A DNA stretch of 64,000 nt from Schaalia sp. HMT-172 (GTDB taxonomy: Bacteria > Actinomycetota > Actinomycetes > Actinomycetales > Actinomycetaceae), in NCBI RefSeq assembly GCF_030644365.1, contig NZ_CP130058.1:2469705-2533704 (forward strand), in the 5' to 3' direction. This document shows, piece by piece, positions 1 to 8,213 of this stretch. A model generated the notes under the pieces. That model was given only the letters and a program-made list of their open reading frames with translations, was not told the origin of the DNA and searched no databases. The translations under genes were made by a program, and so were the position numbers. Every line of letters starts with the position of its first letter. Within the stretch, counting starts at the first letter, position 1.

Positions 1-180
1 GGCGATTTGGGCGCCGAGCGCGAAGCCGACGCGGTGGTACATGGGCGCGGTGTCGGCGTCGGGCGTCAGGTCGGTGATGGTCCAGCCGCGTTCTTCGAGG
101 TGGGCTTTGACGGCTTCCTTGAGGGGGAATCCGGCGAAGTCGGCGCCGACGACGACGTGCTTGTCTTTAACTGTCAGCAT
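1..180 (-). CDS. RpiB/LacA/LacB-family sugar-phosphate isomerase, N-terminal part
   Basis: Only the first 60 residues are present; the gene runs off the left edge. The start (MLTVKDKHVVVG) is followed by GADFAGFPLKEAV, which matches the N-terminal loop of ribose-5-phosphate isomerase B and the galactose-6-phosphate isomerase subunits. The usual GSDHAG has F in place of the histidine, seen in some LacAB_rpiB members of other substrate classes. The start overlaps the end of the upstream permease gene by 14 bp, so it is the last visible gene of the sugar-transporter operon. Inferred role: isomerising the phosphorylated pentose or tetrose imported by the transporter. The exact sugar cannot be told. 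Confidence 0.75.
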   Translation of the reverse strand, partial: MLTVKDKHVVVGADFAGFPLKEAVKAHLEERGWTITDLTPDADTAPMYHRVGFALGAQIA

Positions 181-1213
181 GGGAACGTCCTTTCAGGAGT
201 TTGCGCAGTTTGGGGAAGGAGAAGAGGCCCTCGTTCATGCAGATGACGAGCAGCAGGACGCCGCCCCAGATGAGGGGCCTGTAGAAGTTGGAGATGTTGG
301 GGAACATGTTCAGGCCCGAGGAGAGGACCTGGAGCATGAGGATGGACAGGAGGACGCCGCCCAGGCGCCCGGATCCGCCGTTGGGGTTGACGCCGCCGAG
401 GACGACGATGAGGACGGTGAGCAGCGTGTAGGAGGCGCCGTAGTCGGCTTTCGCGGAGTTGTAGTTCGCGAGCATGACGATGCCGGCCATGGCGGCCATG
501 ACGCCGGAGAGGACGTAGGTGCGAATCAGGAGGCTGGTGACTTTCAGTCCCGAGAAGCGCGCCGCGGTGTCGTTGGTGCCGAGCATGAGGATCGTCGTGC
601 CGAATCCCGTGAAGGCGACGATGGCGCCGGCGACGGCCGCGCACACTAGGAAGACGACGAGGGGGACGGGGACGAGGCCGGCCACCTTCGCCGTGAAGAT
701 CATCCCGAACGCTGCGGGGACTCCGGAGACGGGTTTGCCTTCGGTGAGGATGAGGGCGACGCCGCCGAAGAGTTCGAGGGTGCCCAGGGTGGCGAGGATG
801 GGCGGGATCTTCAGGACCGCGACGAGGATGCCGTTGATGAGTCCGCACACGACCCCGACCACCAGGGCGACGCCCAGCGCGATGAGGACGGCCATGGCCA
901 AGGACGAGGGGGTGACGGCCTCGGCGAGGGTGGCGCGCAGCGTGAGGGCGGCGCAGATCGAGGTGACGTTCGCGATGGCGACGACGGACAGGTCGATGCC
1001 GGCGGTGAACATGGTGAACATGACGCCCAGGCTCATGAGGCCGAATTCAGGGAATTGCACGGCCATTGACTGCCAGGTGCGCACGGCGAAGAAGGGGCCG
1101 GGGCGCGCGGCGGCGAAGAAGATGAGCAGGAGGACGAAGACGATGACGAGGCGCGTCATGTAGCTGTCTTTTTTGAGGAAAGCGAGGCGCGGGGATGCGA
1201 GAAGCGTTGACAT
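167..1213 (-). CDS. Sugar ABC transporter permease (RbsC/LsrD type)
   Basis: A 348-residue, strongly hydrophobic protein with about eight to ten predicted membrane helices. It has the RbsC-family central region (GVVCGLINGILVAVLKIPP, then ATLGTLELFGG) and the late loop VVLGGVNPNGGSGRLGG. It forms one half of the membrane channel of a carbohydrate-uptake transporter. ATG is preceded by a strong ribosome site (AGGAGGACCAC). The gene lies 9 bp downstream of the partner permease. Two different permeases, as here, are typical of the Lsr (AI-2) and Rha (rhamnose) members of the family. Confidence 0.88.
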   Translation of the reverse strand: MSTLLASPRLAFLKKDSYMTRLVIVFVLLLIFFAAARPGPFFAVRTWQSMAVQFPEFGLMSLGVMFTMFTAGIDLSVVAIANVTSICAALTLRATLAEAVTPSSLAMAVLIALGVALVVGVVCGLINGILVAVLKIPPILATLGTLELFGGVALILTEGKPVSGVPAAFGMIFTAKVAGLVPVPLVVFLVCAAVAGAIVAFTGFGTTILMLGTNDTAARFSGLKVTSLLIRTYVLSGVMAAMAGIVMLANYNSAKADYGASYTLLTVLIVVLGGVNPNGGSGRLGGVLLSILMLQVLSSGLNMFPNISNFYRPLIWGGVLLLVICMNEGLFSFPKLRKLLKGRSHADS

Positions 1214-1222
1214 GTGGTCCTC

Positions 1223-2224
1223 CTAGTGTGCGTTGCGGCGGGCGCGCATGACCTGGAGCGCGGAGACGCCGGTTCCCACGATGATGAGCAGGCCCAGGGC
1301 GAAGCCCTGCCAGAACGTTGGGATTCCCATGAGGATCATGGAGTTTTGGACGATGACGATGAGCAGCGTGCCGAGCATGACGCCGGTGAGGGAGCCCTTG
1401 CCGCCGGTGATGGCGGTGCCGCCCAGGACGACGGCTGCGATGACCATCATTTCCATGCCGAGCAGGTTGGTGGGGTGCATCTGTCCCATGGAGCAGGTGC
1501 GGACCATGCCGGCCAGGGCGGCGATGACGCCGACGAGGACGTAGAGCCAGAACTTGGTGGCGCGCACCTTGAAGCCGACGCGGGCGGCGGCGGACTCGTC
1601 GCCGCCGATGGCGAAGAGGGCGCGCCCGAACATCGTGTATCGGGTGATGAAGAAGGCGACCGCGACGACCGCGACGAGGATCAGGAAGGACACGGGCATG
1701 GAGGACTGCAGGCCGGAGCTTTCGTTGCGGGCGACGAACAGGGACGACAATCCGAAGGCGCGCATAGATTCGGGAATCGTGTTGATCTGCACGGATTTGA
1801 GTGCGCCCTGCATGACGCCGTTGAAGACGTTGGCGGTGCCCAGGGTGATGATCAGCGTGGGCACGGTCAGCCGGGAGGTGAAGATGCCGTTGAAGGCGCC
1901 CAGGATGGCTCCGAGGGCGGCGGCGATCAGGAACGGCACGATGACGGGCCCGTTCCATCCGTTGTCGACGAGCATCTTCGTGGTCATGTAGACCGCAAGG
2001 GAGGCCAGCGCGGGGAAGGACACGTCGATGCCGCCGGAGACGAGGACCAGGTGGGCGGCGACGGCGAAGAGTCCGGGAACCACCATCGCGCCGGCCAGGT
2101 CGACGAGGTTGTTGGCCGTGTAGAACTGTCCGGAGCGCGCCTGGATGACGAGGGTGAGCGCGGCGATGACCAGGAACACCCAGAATTCGTTGGCGCGCAG
2201 GACTTTCGTGATGAGTCGGGGCAT
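1223..2224 (-). CDS. Sugar ABC transporter permease (RbsC/LsrC type)
   Basis: A 333-residue multi-spanning membrane protein, second channel subunit of the importer. Family features are the segment LVLVSGGIDVSFPALASL, the conserved RbsC region TVPTLIITLGTANVFNGV, and VVLGGTAITGGKGSLTG near the C terminus. Its ATG overlaps the stop of the upstream ATPase gene (TAATG), a sign of translational coupling. The downstream permease follows after only 9 bp. Confidence 0.88.
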   Translation of the reverse strand: MPRLITKVLRANEFWVFLVIAALTLVIQARSGQFYTANNLVDLAGAMVVPGLFAVAAHLVLVSGGIDVSFPALASLAVYMTTKMLVDNGWNGPVIVPFLIAAALGAILGAFNGIFTSRLTVPTLIITLGTANVFNGVMQGALKSVQINTIPESMRAFGLSSLFVARNESSGLQSSMPVSFLILVAVVAVAFFITRYTMFGRALFAIGGDESAAARVGFKVRATKFWLYVLVGVIAALAGMVRTCSMGQMHPTNLLGMEMMVIAAVVLGGTAITGGKGSLTGVMLGTLLIVIVQNSMILMGIPTFWQGFALGLLIIVGTGVSALQVMRARRNAH

Positions 2225-3750
2225 TAGTTTTCTCCCCCTTCAGTGGACGAGGCCGGGGCGTGGTCCTCGGACAGGAGCCGTGTCAGTTCGGCTTCGGTGA
2301 GGTTGTCGGGGCTCATGGGCTCGCTCAGGTGTCCGGCGCGCATGATGGCGATTGTCGAGCAGTTGGTGAGTACTTCGGCGATGTCGTCGGAGATGATGAT
2401 GACTCCCATGCCTTGGGAGGCGAGTTCGCGCAGGATGGAGTGGATCGTGAATTTGGAGCCGATGTCGACGCCGACGGTGGGGCCGTTGAGGATGAGGACG
2501 GAGGGTTTGGTGGCGAGCCACTTGGCCAACACGACCTTTTGCTGGTTGCCGCCCGAGAGGGTGTTGACGGCGTTGGCGGGGTCGGGTGTGACGACGTCGA
2601 GGCGTTTCACCCACTTTTTTTCTTCGGCGCGGATGGCTTTCTTGTCGATGAATCCCAGGGCTTTGGTGAAGGATTCCATCTCGGAGATCGTGATGTTTTC
2701 GCCGATCGAGCGCGAGAGAAACAGGCCTTCGGTGAGGCGGTCTTCGGGCACGTAGGCGATGCCGGCTTCGATCGCGTCGCGCACGCCGTGCAGGGTCACG
2801 TCCTGGCCTGCGACGCGGATGCGACCGGAGTCGAGGGGCAGCATCCCGAAGAGGGACATGGCCAGCTCGGTGCGTCCGGAACCCAGCAGGCCGGTGATGC
2901 CGAGGATTTCGCCGGGCCGCACGCTCAGGGAGGCGTCGGCGAAAGCGCCGGCAACGGTTGCGCCTTCGACCTGGAGGACCGGGGCCTCGTCGATGTCTCC
3001 TCTCTGGTAGCGTTCCTCCGCGAAGTCGCGCCCCGTCATGTGGCGGGCGAAGCTGGCTCGGTCGAGCTTTTCTTTCGGGCAGGTGATGACCTTGTGGCCG
3101 CTGCGCAGGATCGTGAAGCGCTCCGCGATTTCGAAGACTTCTTCGAGCTTGTGGGACACGAAGAGGATCGCGATGCCGCGCGATTGGAGGTCGGCGACGA
3201 TGTCGAAGAGGGCGCGCACTTCTTTCTTGGTGAGGGCGGTCGTGGGCTCGTCCATGATGATGAGCTTCGCGTCGCCCATGAGGGCGCGGCTGATGGCGAC
3301 GAGCTGCTTGTCGGCGACGGATAGGTTGCCGACAAGTTCGTCGAGGTCCACGTCGAAGCCGATCTTCGCTACGGCCTCGCGCGCGACCTCACGCATGCGG
3401 GAACGGTTCACCAGGCGACGCCCGGCCGCGACTTCGCTGCCCAGCGCGATGTTCTCCATGACGGAGAGGTTGGGGAAGATGGAGAAGTCCTGGTAGATGA
3501 CGCGCACGCCCGCGTCGATGGCAGCGGACGGCGTCAGGCGCGTGAAGTCGCGACCGTCAATCGAGACCGTCCCGTGTTCGGGGGTGTGCACCCCGGAGAT
3601 CACCTTGATGAGGGTGGATTTGCCCGACCCGTTTTCGCCGGCCAGGCAGTGGATTTCTCCGGGCGCGATCTCCAGGTCGATGTCGACCAGGGCTCGCACG
3701 CCTGCGAAGGATTTGCTGACGTGTCGTACCGCCAGCACTGGGGTGTCCAT
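2224..3750 (-). CDS. Sugar ABC transporter ATP-binding protein with two ABC domains (RbsA/LsrA type)
   Basis: A 508-residue fused double ATPase energising the two permeases. The first domain has Walker A GENGSGKST (residues 38-46), a variant signature LSVADKQ (about 143) and an intact Walker B IIMDEPT (about 164). The second has a degenerate Walker A GLLGSGRTE, a good signature LSGGNQQK and a Walker B reading LILNGPT, so the aspartate and catalytic glutamate are replaced. This asymmetry is common in RbsA-like proteins, and hydrolysis is expected mainly at the composite site that uses the first Walker B. The gene follows the binding-protein gene after a hairpin-containing spacer. Confidence 0.92.
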   Translation of the reverse strand: MDTPVLAVRHVSKSFAGVRALVDIDLEIAPGEIHCLAGENGSGKSTLIKVISGVHTPEHGTVSIDGRDFTRLTPSAAIDAGVRVIYQDFSIFPNLSVMENIALGSEVAAGRRLVNRSRMREVAREAVAKIGFDVDLDELVGNLSVADKQLVAISRALMGDAKLIIMDEPTTALTKKEVRALFDIVADLQSRGIAILFVSHKLEEVFEIAERFTILRSGHKVITCPKEKLDRASFARHMTGRDFAEERYQRGDIDEAPVLQVEGATVAGAFADASLSVRPGEILGITGLLGSGRTELAMSLFGMLPLDSGRIRVAGQDVTLHGVRDAIEAGIAYVPEDRLTEGLFLSRSIGENITISEMESFTKALGFIDKKAIRAEEKKWVKRLDVVTPDPANAVNTLSGGNQQKVVLAKWLATKPSVLILNGPTVGVDIGSKFTIHSILRELASQGMGVIIISDDIAEVLTNCSTIAIMRAGHLSEPMSPDNLTEAELTRLLSEDHAPASSTEGGEN

Positions 3751-3854
3751 GTGGTGTCCTTTCCAACGTATCCCGCCGCCCGGGGGACGCCCTCACGCGC
3801 GCGGTCGCGTGACGCGAGGGGGCGCGCGCGTCACTGCGTGCGCGGGGTGGCCCG
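3751..3854. other. Operon spacer between binding protein and ATPase
   Basis: GC-rich non-coding stretch. It contains arms ACGCGCGC and GCGCGCGT (about 3795 and 3824) that can pair. It adjoins the stronger hairpin at 3855-3894. No ORF with a ribosome site was seen. Confidence 0.4.
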
Positions 3855-3894
3855 GCCACGGCCTCGTCATTGGAGTGGGTGACGAGGCCGTGGC
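3855..3894 (-). terminator. 15-bp perfect hairpin after the sugar-binding protein gene
   Basis: Arms GCCACGGCCTCGTCA (3855-3869) and its exact complement (3880-3894) with a 10-nt loop, 28 bp after the binding-protein stop. There is no U-run, so it is more likely a 3' stabiliser or partial terminator that keeps binding-protein mRNA in excess over the ATPase and permeases. Both arms are full copies of the repeated word GACGAGGCCGTGGC. Confidence 0.7.
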
Positions 3895-3922
3895 ACCCGG
3901 GTGGTCGTCGCCTGAGAGCGGG

Positions 3923-4969
3923 TCAGAAGCCGAGGGAGTCGACGTTGTCCTTGGTGATCTTGAGCCAGCCGGTGCCCTCGAGGACCTTGGTGGAGCCGGG
4001 CGAGAAGTGCATGCTTTCGTAGCCTTCGACGCCCAGGTTCACACCGTCTTCGATCTTTTCACCGTTGAGGATCTTCGTGGCCAAGGAGGCCATCGCGTAG
4101 CCGGCGTTCGCGGGATCCCACAGGGTCAGGGTGGACACGGATCCGTCCTTGAGGATTTGCGCGTTGGCGGCGGGCATGCCGGTGCCGGCGGTGAAGACCT
4201 TGCCTTTCAGGCCGAGTTCGTCGATGGCGCGGGCGGTGCCGGGCGCGTCGAAGGAGGAGGTACCGAGGATGCCCTTGACTTCGGGGTACTTCTTGAGGAC
4301 TTCCTTGGCGGTCTGGTAGGCGGTTTCACCGTTGTCTTGGGATTCGACGCGGGGCTCGGCTTCGAGCAGCGTCATGTTGGGGTATTTCTCCTTTTGGTGG
4401 GCGACGGCGCCGTCTGCCCATTCGTTGTGGGAGGCGTTGGTGACGTGGCCGACCATGGTGGTGTAGACGCCTTCTTCACCCATGGCTTCGGCGAGGTTGT
4501 CCATGATGAACGCGCCGTATTCCGTGTTGTTGAAGGCTTCGATGTCGTACATCGTGTTTTGCTGGGAGGCGCCCTCGTGGGTGACGACGACGATGCCTGC
4601 GTCCATGGCTTGCTTGAGGACAGGTTCGATGGCGCCGGGGTCGACGGGGACGACGCAGATGGCGTCGACACCTTGGGCGATGAGGTCTTGGATGACTTGA
4701 GCCTGCATGGTGGCGTCGGTTTCGGCGGGGCCCTTCTGGAAGACGTTCATGCCCGTGTCAGCGGCGTACTTGTTGACGCCGGTTTCCATGCGGACAAACC
4801 AGGGGTTGGTGGCGTCCTTGGGGACGACGGCGATCGTGTAGTTGCCGTCTCCGCCGCCGGTCTTGGTGCCAGATGCGGATTGGGAGGCGTCGTCCATCGT
4901 GCAGGCGCCGAGTGCGAGGGCGCATGCGGACACGGTGACGAGCGTTGTTGCTGCGAGGCGGGACTTCAT
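3923..4969 (-). CDS. Sugar/AI-2-type ABC transporter substrate-binding lipoprotein
   Basis: A 348-residue secreted lipoprotein. The N terminus MKSRLAATT leads into a hydrophobic signal ending LALGAC, so the cysteine is the lipidated residue. The mature part starts with the periplasmic-binding core YTIAVVPKDATNPWF and has the type I sugar-binding features GVDAICVVPVDPGAI and VKGILGTSSFDAPG. It resembles the LsrB/RhaS branch (Peripla_BP_4). The start was set at 4969 because GAGGAGTTCCG precedes that ATG and the signal peptide follows; the frame stays open upstream but without signal-like sequence. It heads the operon with the ATPase, two permeases and the RpiB-like enzyme. Confidence 0.88.
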   Translation of the reverse strand: MKSRLAATTLVTVSACALALGACTMDDASQSASGTKTGGGDGNYTIAVVPKDATNPWFVRMETGVNKYAADTGMNVFQKGPAETDATMQAQVIQDLIAQGVDAICVVPVDPGAIEPVLKQAMDAGIVVVTHEGASQQNTMYDIEAFNNTEYGAFIMDNLAEAMGEEGVYTTMVGHVTNASHNEWADGAVAHQKEKYPNMTLLEAEPRVESQDNGETAYQTAKEVLKKYPEVKGILGTSSFDAPGTARAIDELGLKGKVFTAGTGMPAANAQILKDGSVSTLTLWDPANAGYAMASLATKILNGEKIEDGVNLGVEGYESMHFSPGSTKVLEGTGWLKITKDNVDSLGF

Positions 4970-5454
4970 CGGAACTCCTCTGGGTGTGGTCAACATCGGT
5001 GTTGGGGTTGTGGTTGTGCGTGCGGCGGCTCCGCTGGGGTGCGGCGGCGCGTGGGGTGGCTGTGCTTCCTTGCTGGCCACTCCCGCGGTGTCGCTTGTGC
5101 GGTGCTGCTGCGTGCCGGGCGTTCCCGTCCTTGGGGTCGCGTCGGCGTGCCCCAATCCTAGGACACGCGGGTGGCGGCGTTCACTGTTCGGGTCCGTGTG
5201 GGACGAGGCCGTGGCGGGTTTTTGGGGTGTGGTTGCGGCGGTTTTGGGCTGATTTGTCAGACGTATGGCGTCATAGTCCTCACCAAATTGAGATGAACTG
5301 AATCCACTGAGTGCGGTCCAGCACTCGCAGAGCAAACCCTCTGCACACCCGTTCAGTGATTCGTATCATATGTGCACGTCTGAGCGGCGACCACGCTGAC
5401 GCGGGAGGATGTGCAGGGCGTGGGCGTGCACATCCTCCACCAGCACACTAACGA
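4970..5454. other. Promoter region of the sugar operon plus downstream end of the neighbour gene
   Basis: No gene is supported in these 485 bases. It must hold the leftward promoter of the sugar operon; a minus-strand TATGAT at 5370-5365 could be a -10 box but no good -35 was seen. A small dyad (GAGTGC/GCACTC, 5309-5326) and related elements TGAATCCACTGA and TTCAGTGATTC may be operator parts. One copy of the repeated word GACGAGGCCGTGGC is at 5202-5215. Confidence 0.4.
5404..5438 (-). terminator. 12-bp perfect hairpin downstream of the membrane-protein gene
   Basis: Arms GGAGGATGTGCA (5404-5415) and TGCACATCCTCC (5427-5438) enclose 11 nt, 16 bp after the stop of the gene ending at 5455. No T-run follows, so termination is inferred from position and stem strength. 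Confidence 0.5.
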
Positions 5455-5967
5455 CTAGCTCTGCTTGACGGCTTCGACGACCTCGTTCCACTCTCGTTCA
5501 CTGAGACCCCTCTGGCGTGCCACCATGAAGGCTGCCCTTTGATGCTCCTTCCGATCCACCTCGAGTTCGCTTGGGTTCTTTACCTTGCCATATGCGCCTG
5601 CCCCCGACAGAAGAGCTGCGGCCATGGGGATCACTAGCGTGAGATTCATGCTCAACTCGAGTTTCGACCCTTCTGCGGGGCTGAAGACGATCTCCTTGAG
5701 AGACGGCTGCCCAAACAACCAATACATGGCGACAGTAATGCCACAACACAGGAGGCACACCATCGCTGCGATTGCTGATGTCTTGAGTCTTGACTTCCGC
5801 TCCTTCGACACAATCGAACTGGCCAACAGATACTCTTCGCCGAGTTCAGGCAGCGTCAGGGACGCCAATGTCCGTGTTCCGTTGATCTGATTGAGCGTTC
5901 CGTTTAGGTCGCCACCGAACTGAGCGATCTGATTGCCATCTCCCTTGTTGGTGAATTTCTGAGACAT
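5455..5967 (-). CDS. Two-helix membrane protein with Gly/Asn-rich N-terminal motif
   Basis: A 170-residue protein of unrecognised family. The start MSQKFTNKG at 5967 is chosen because AGAGGAGGGAACAG lies just before it; upstream sequence in frame looks non-coding. Residues 6-27 contain a short motif rich in G, N and Q (GDGNQIAQFGGDLNGTLNQI), reminiscent of amyloid-forming signalling motifs (RHIM/BASS type). A charged segment follows, then two membrane helices (around residues 60-80 and 100-120), and a soluble tail that looks helical and is rich in charged residues. A perfect palindrome lies 25 bp upstream. It stands alone at the edge of the accessory island. Function is not known. Confidence 0.65.
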   Translation of the reverse strand: MSQKFTNKGDGNQIAQFGGDLNGTLNQINGTRTLASLTLPELGEEYLLASSIVSKERKSRLKTSAIAAMVCLLCCGITVAMYWLFGQPSLKEIVFSPAEGSKLELSMNLTLVIPMAAALLSGAGAYGKVKNPSELEVDRKEHQRAAFMVARQRGLSEREWNEVVEAVKQS

Positions 5968-5991
5968 CCTGTTCCCTCCTCTGGGCCACAC

Positions 5992-6012
5992 TGTCGACCA
6001 CCGTGGTCGACA
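5992..6012 (-). promoter_or_regulatory. Perfect palindrome upstream of the membrane-protein gene
   Basis: Half-sites TGTCGACCAC and GTGGTCGACA around a single central base, 25-45 bp upstream of the start at 5967. The size and position fit a dimeric repressor operator overlapping the promoter or leader. No regulator gene sits next to it. Confidence 0.5.
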
Positions 6013-6282
6013 AGCGACACCGTAAGGAGGGGCATGCTCATCTGCGTCCGCCCCAACCAGCAAGGCTCGGAAATGACCACCGCTGCGCGTGCAGTCGCCA
6101 AATCGATACGCCACCAATAGGACCGAAACATGCACAGATCAGCCTCCAACATAAGACGCATGAGCACATCGCTCTCACATCAATCGAACAGCAAGTCATC
6201 CTGTTTGGGAACTCTAGCTTCGTCAACAGAGTGGTGGCCTGGTCTGGTTTTGTGGACCGGGTGTCGTGAGGGTTGTTGGTTG

Positions 6283-7140
6283 TTATTGGTTGTGTTGTGC
6301 CCATTGGCGCGCGTACTGGTTGGGTGAGAGCCAGCCCAGCGCGCTGTGGGGGTGCTCTTCATTCTAGCGGCGCGACTAGGCGGCGATCAGGGTGCGGGCA
6401 TGGTCGAGCCCATCGAACATGTTGTCTTCCAAGAGTTCATCACGCATGCGGTTGTGTAAGGACTCCACGAGCCCGCCCAGCCAAGGCTGGCCCGGTGGGA
6501 TGAATGCTTGGAGCGTGTCGTGCTCGCTGGCCCAGCGCCCCACGGCTGCGGCGATGAATTCAGGCCCGTTATCGGCCCTTAGCACCTGGGGTGCTCCATG
6601 TGCCAGGACAGCCAGGTCAAGCATTTCGATCACGTCGGCGGCTCCCATGCGCCGCTCGACGCGGAAAGCCAGGTGCTGGCGCGTGAACTCATCAATGACG
6701 TTACAGACCTTAAAGACACGCCCCTTCCAATCCGAATCAAACTGGAAATCAATGGCCCACACCTGCCCAGGAGCACTAGCCCTGACCAGGCGCTGTAGGC
6801 GCGGCGCGGTGCGGGGCTTGTGGGCTTTGCGCGGGCACACGCGAAGCCCCTCGGTGCGCCACAAGCGCCGGAACGTATCACGGCCCACGACAATGCCCTC
6901 GCTCTTGGCCCGCGCCCAGGCGCGTTGATAGCCCCAGCGTCGATGCGTGGCGGCAAAATCGTTCATCCACTGGCGCACAGGCCCATGATCACGCAGCGTT
7001 TTCGCCCCGCCCGCCGCGCGGGTGCGGCAATACGCTGACCGGGACAGCCCGGCAACGCGGCATGCAAGACGCTGAGAAAACCCCTGACCAACCAGGTAGC
7101 TCACAGCTTCATGCCTGCGCGCCGGGCTTAGAAGTTTCCC
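6283..7140 (-). pseudogene. IS3-family OrfB transposase with two in-frame amber codons
   Basis: The rve/DDE integrase part is complete: WAIDFQFD (first Asp), LRADNGPEF (second Asp) and GLVESLHNRMRDE (Glu). The frame starts at the orfA frameshift site (GKLLSPARRHEAV). TAG codons at 6376-6378 and 6364-6366 replace a Trp and probably a Tyr of the C-terminal motif; beyond them the frame continues with NEEHPHSALGWLSPNQYA to a TAA at 6283. The truncated product would lack about 30 C-terminal residues. Confidence 0.85.
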
Positions 7141-7415
7141 TCCGCGAGCTCTCGCAGCGCTGCCTTTTCCAGCTCGGCTTGGCCTAGCAACTGTTTGAGG
7201 CGCGCGTTTTGCTCGCGCAACTCACGCAGTTCCTTGGCCTCACTACGACTCATCGACCCATAACGCTGGCGCCACCGGCACAACGTCGCCTCGCTGATAC
7301 CCAGCACGCGGCAGGCCTGGGCCGTACTCATGCCCTCACCTCGCAACGCCTCGGCCTTCTCCAGCTTCACGACAATCTGCTCAAGCGTGTGCTTCGAGAA
7401 CTTCCTCATGGTCAT
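7128..7415 (-). CDS. IS3-family OrfA (HTH protein)
   Basis: A 95-residue transposon DNA-binding protein: helix-turn-helix (TAQACRVLGISEATLCRWR, about residues 31-49) and a leucine-rich coiled coil (AKELRELREQNARLKQLLG) that usually drives multimerisation. The last codons contain G GGA AAC (plus-strand 7134-7140), a classical -1 slippery heptamer of X XXY YYZ form, and the -1 frame is the orfB frame. In intact relatives this gives the OrfAB transposase. ATG at 7415, or the second ATG two codons later, is the start. Confidence 0.85.
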   Translation of the reverse strand: MTMRKFSKHTLEQIVVKLEKAEALRGEGMSTAQACRVLGISEATLCRWRQRYGSMSRSEAKELRELREQNARLKQLLGQAELEKAALRELAEGNF

Positions 7416-7504
7416 CCATTCTGCCCGGCCACAAACAGCCGGGACTACTCAGAACAACCCTCTCAAAACAAACGGTCCAAAAACCCAGAATCCTCCACGG
7501 CGGC

Positions 7505-8211
7505 ATGCGCAAGGCAGAGATCGAACGTCTCAACGAGCAGATCCGAGCACACAAGGCACACATCCTTGCCTGGGAGAATCCGTCTACCTAGACGAAGACA
7601 CCTACAACCACGCACTGGAAGTCCACGGCACAGTTCAGTGCCTGGAACCCCTGATCAAGACATACGACGAGAAGAACATTCTCAAGAAAGAAAAAGACCA
7701 GCTCCTCGAGACCCTGCACACCAAGATGATCGGCTCGATCGCTGCTGATTCCAACGCTGAGATGAACCGAGTCAACGCTGAGTTGTATCCCGATGGCAGC
7801 CGCAAGGTGTGCCCATAGTTCCAGTTCCAGATCAACGGGCAAGGCATCAATTACAAGTTCGACCACTGCGGCAATCGAGGCTCAGGAGCCAAGTCCCGGC
7901 ACCTGGCGATCTTCGATGTCGCAATGCTCCGCCACACGCCGCTGCTGTTCCTCATCCACGACTCAGCGATCATCAAACTCGTCGGACACGCACCCGTTCG
8001 CGCGCTGCTAGGCGCATACATGCGTGCGGCGGAACTCACAAGCGCTGCAGAAGAGCCCAAGCAGGTATTCTTCTCATTCGATGCGACAAAGGCGTATGGT
8101 CGGCAAGCCGAGGAACTCGTCGAAGCGACGCGCGTCATCCACCTCGGCGACGGCCCTGAAGCCCTCTACGGCTTCACCTGGAACACAGAGACCACCGAGG
8201 AAGGTAACTAA
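7505..8211 (+). pseudogene. Remnant of a DUF2326 (COG5293-like) ATPase gene
   Basis: A decayed C-terminal end. Coiled-coil-like residues (MRKAEIERLNEQIRAHKAH) are followed by a frameshift near 7580, then YLDEDTYNHALEVHG and further helical sequence to a TAG at 7816. The same frame resumes with FQFQINGQGINYKF, LAIFDVAMLRHTPLLFLIHD and QVFFSFDATKAYG, ending in a TAA. These are hallmarks of the DUF2326 C-terminal domain of Rad50-like ATPases that occur in ABC-three-component defence systems. The N-terminal ATPase half is missing; the IS3 element occupies its place. Family assignment is from recognition of the terminal motifs. Confidence 0.65.
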
Positions 8212-8213
8212 CC

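Larger units (their letters stand above)
6253..7479 (-). mobile_element. IS3-family insertion sequence, inactive
   Basis: A 1.2-kb element with orfA and a -1-frame orfB. Imperfect terminal inverted repeats begin TGGACCG at both ends (6253 inward, and 7479 inward on the other strand) and share GAGGGTTGTT further in. I saw no 3-4 bp target duplication, so the exact ends are tentative. Two amber codons in orfB make it unlikely to transpose alone. It lies against the 5' side of the decayed DUF2326 gene and may have truncated it. Confidence 0.8.
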
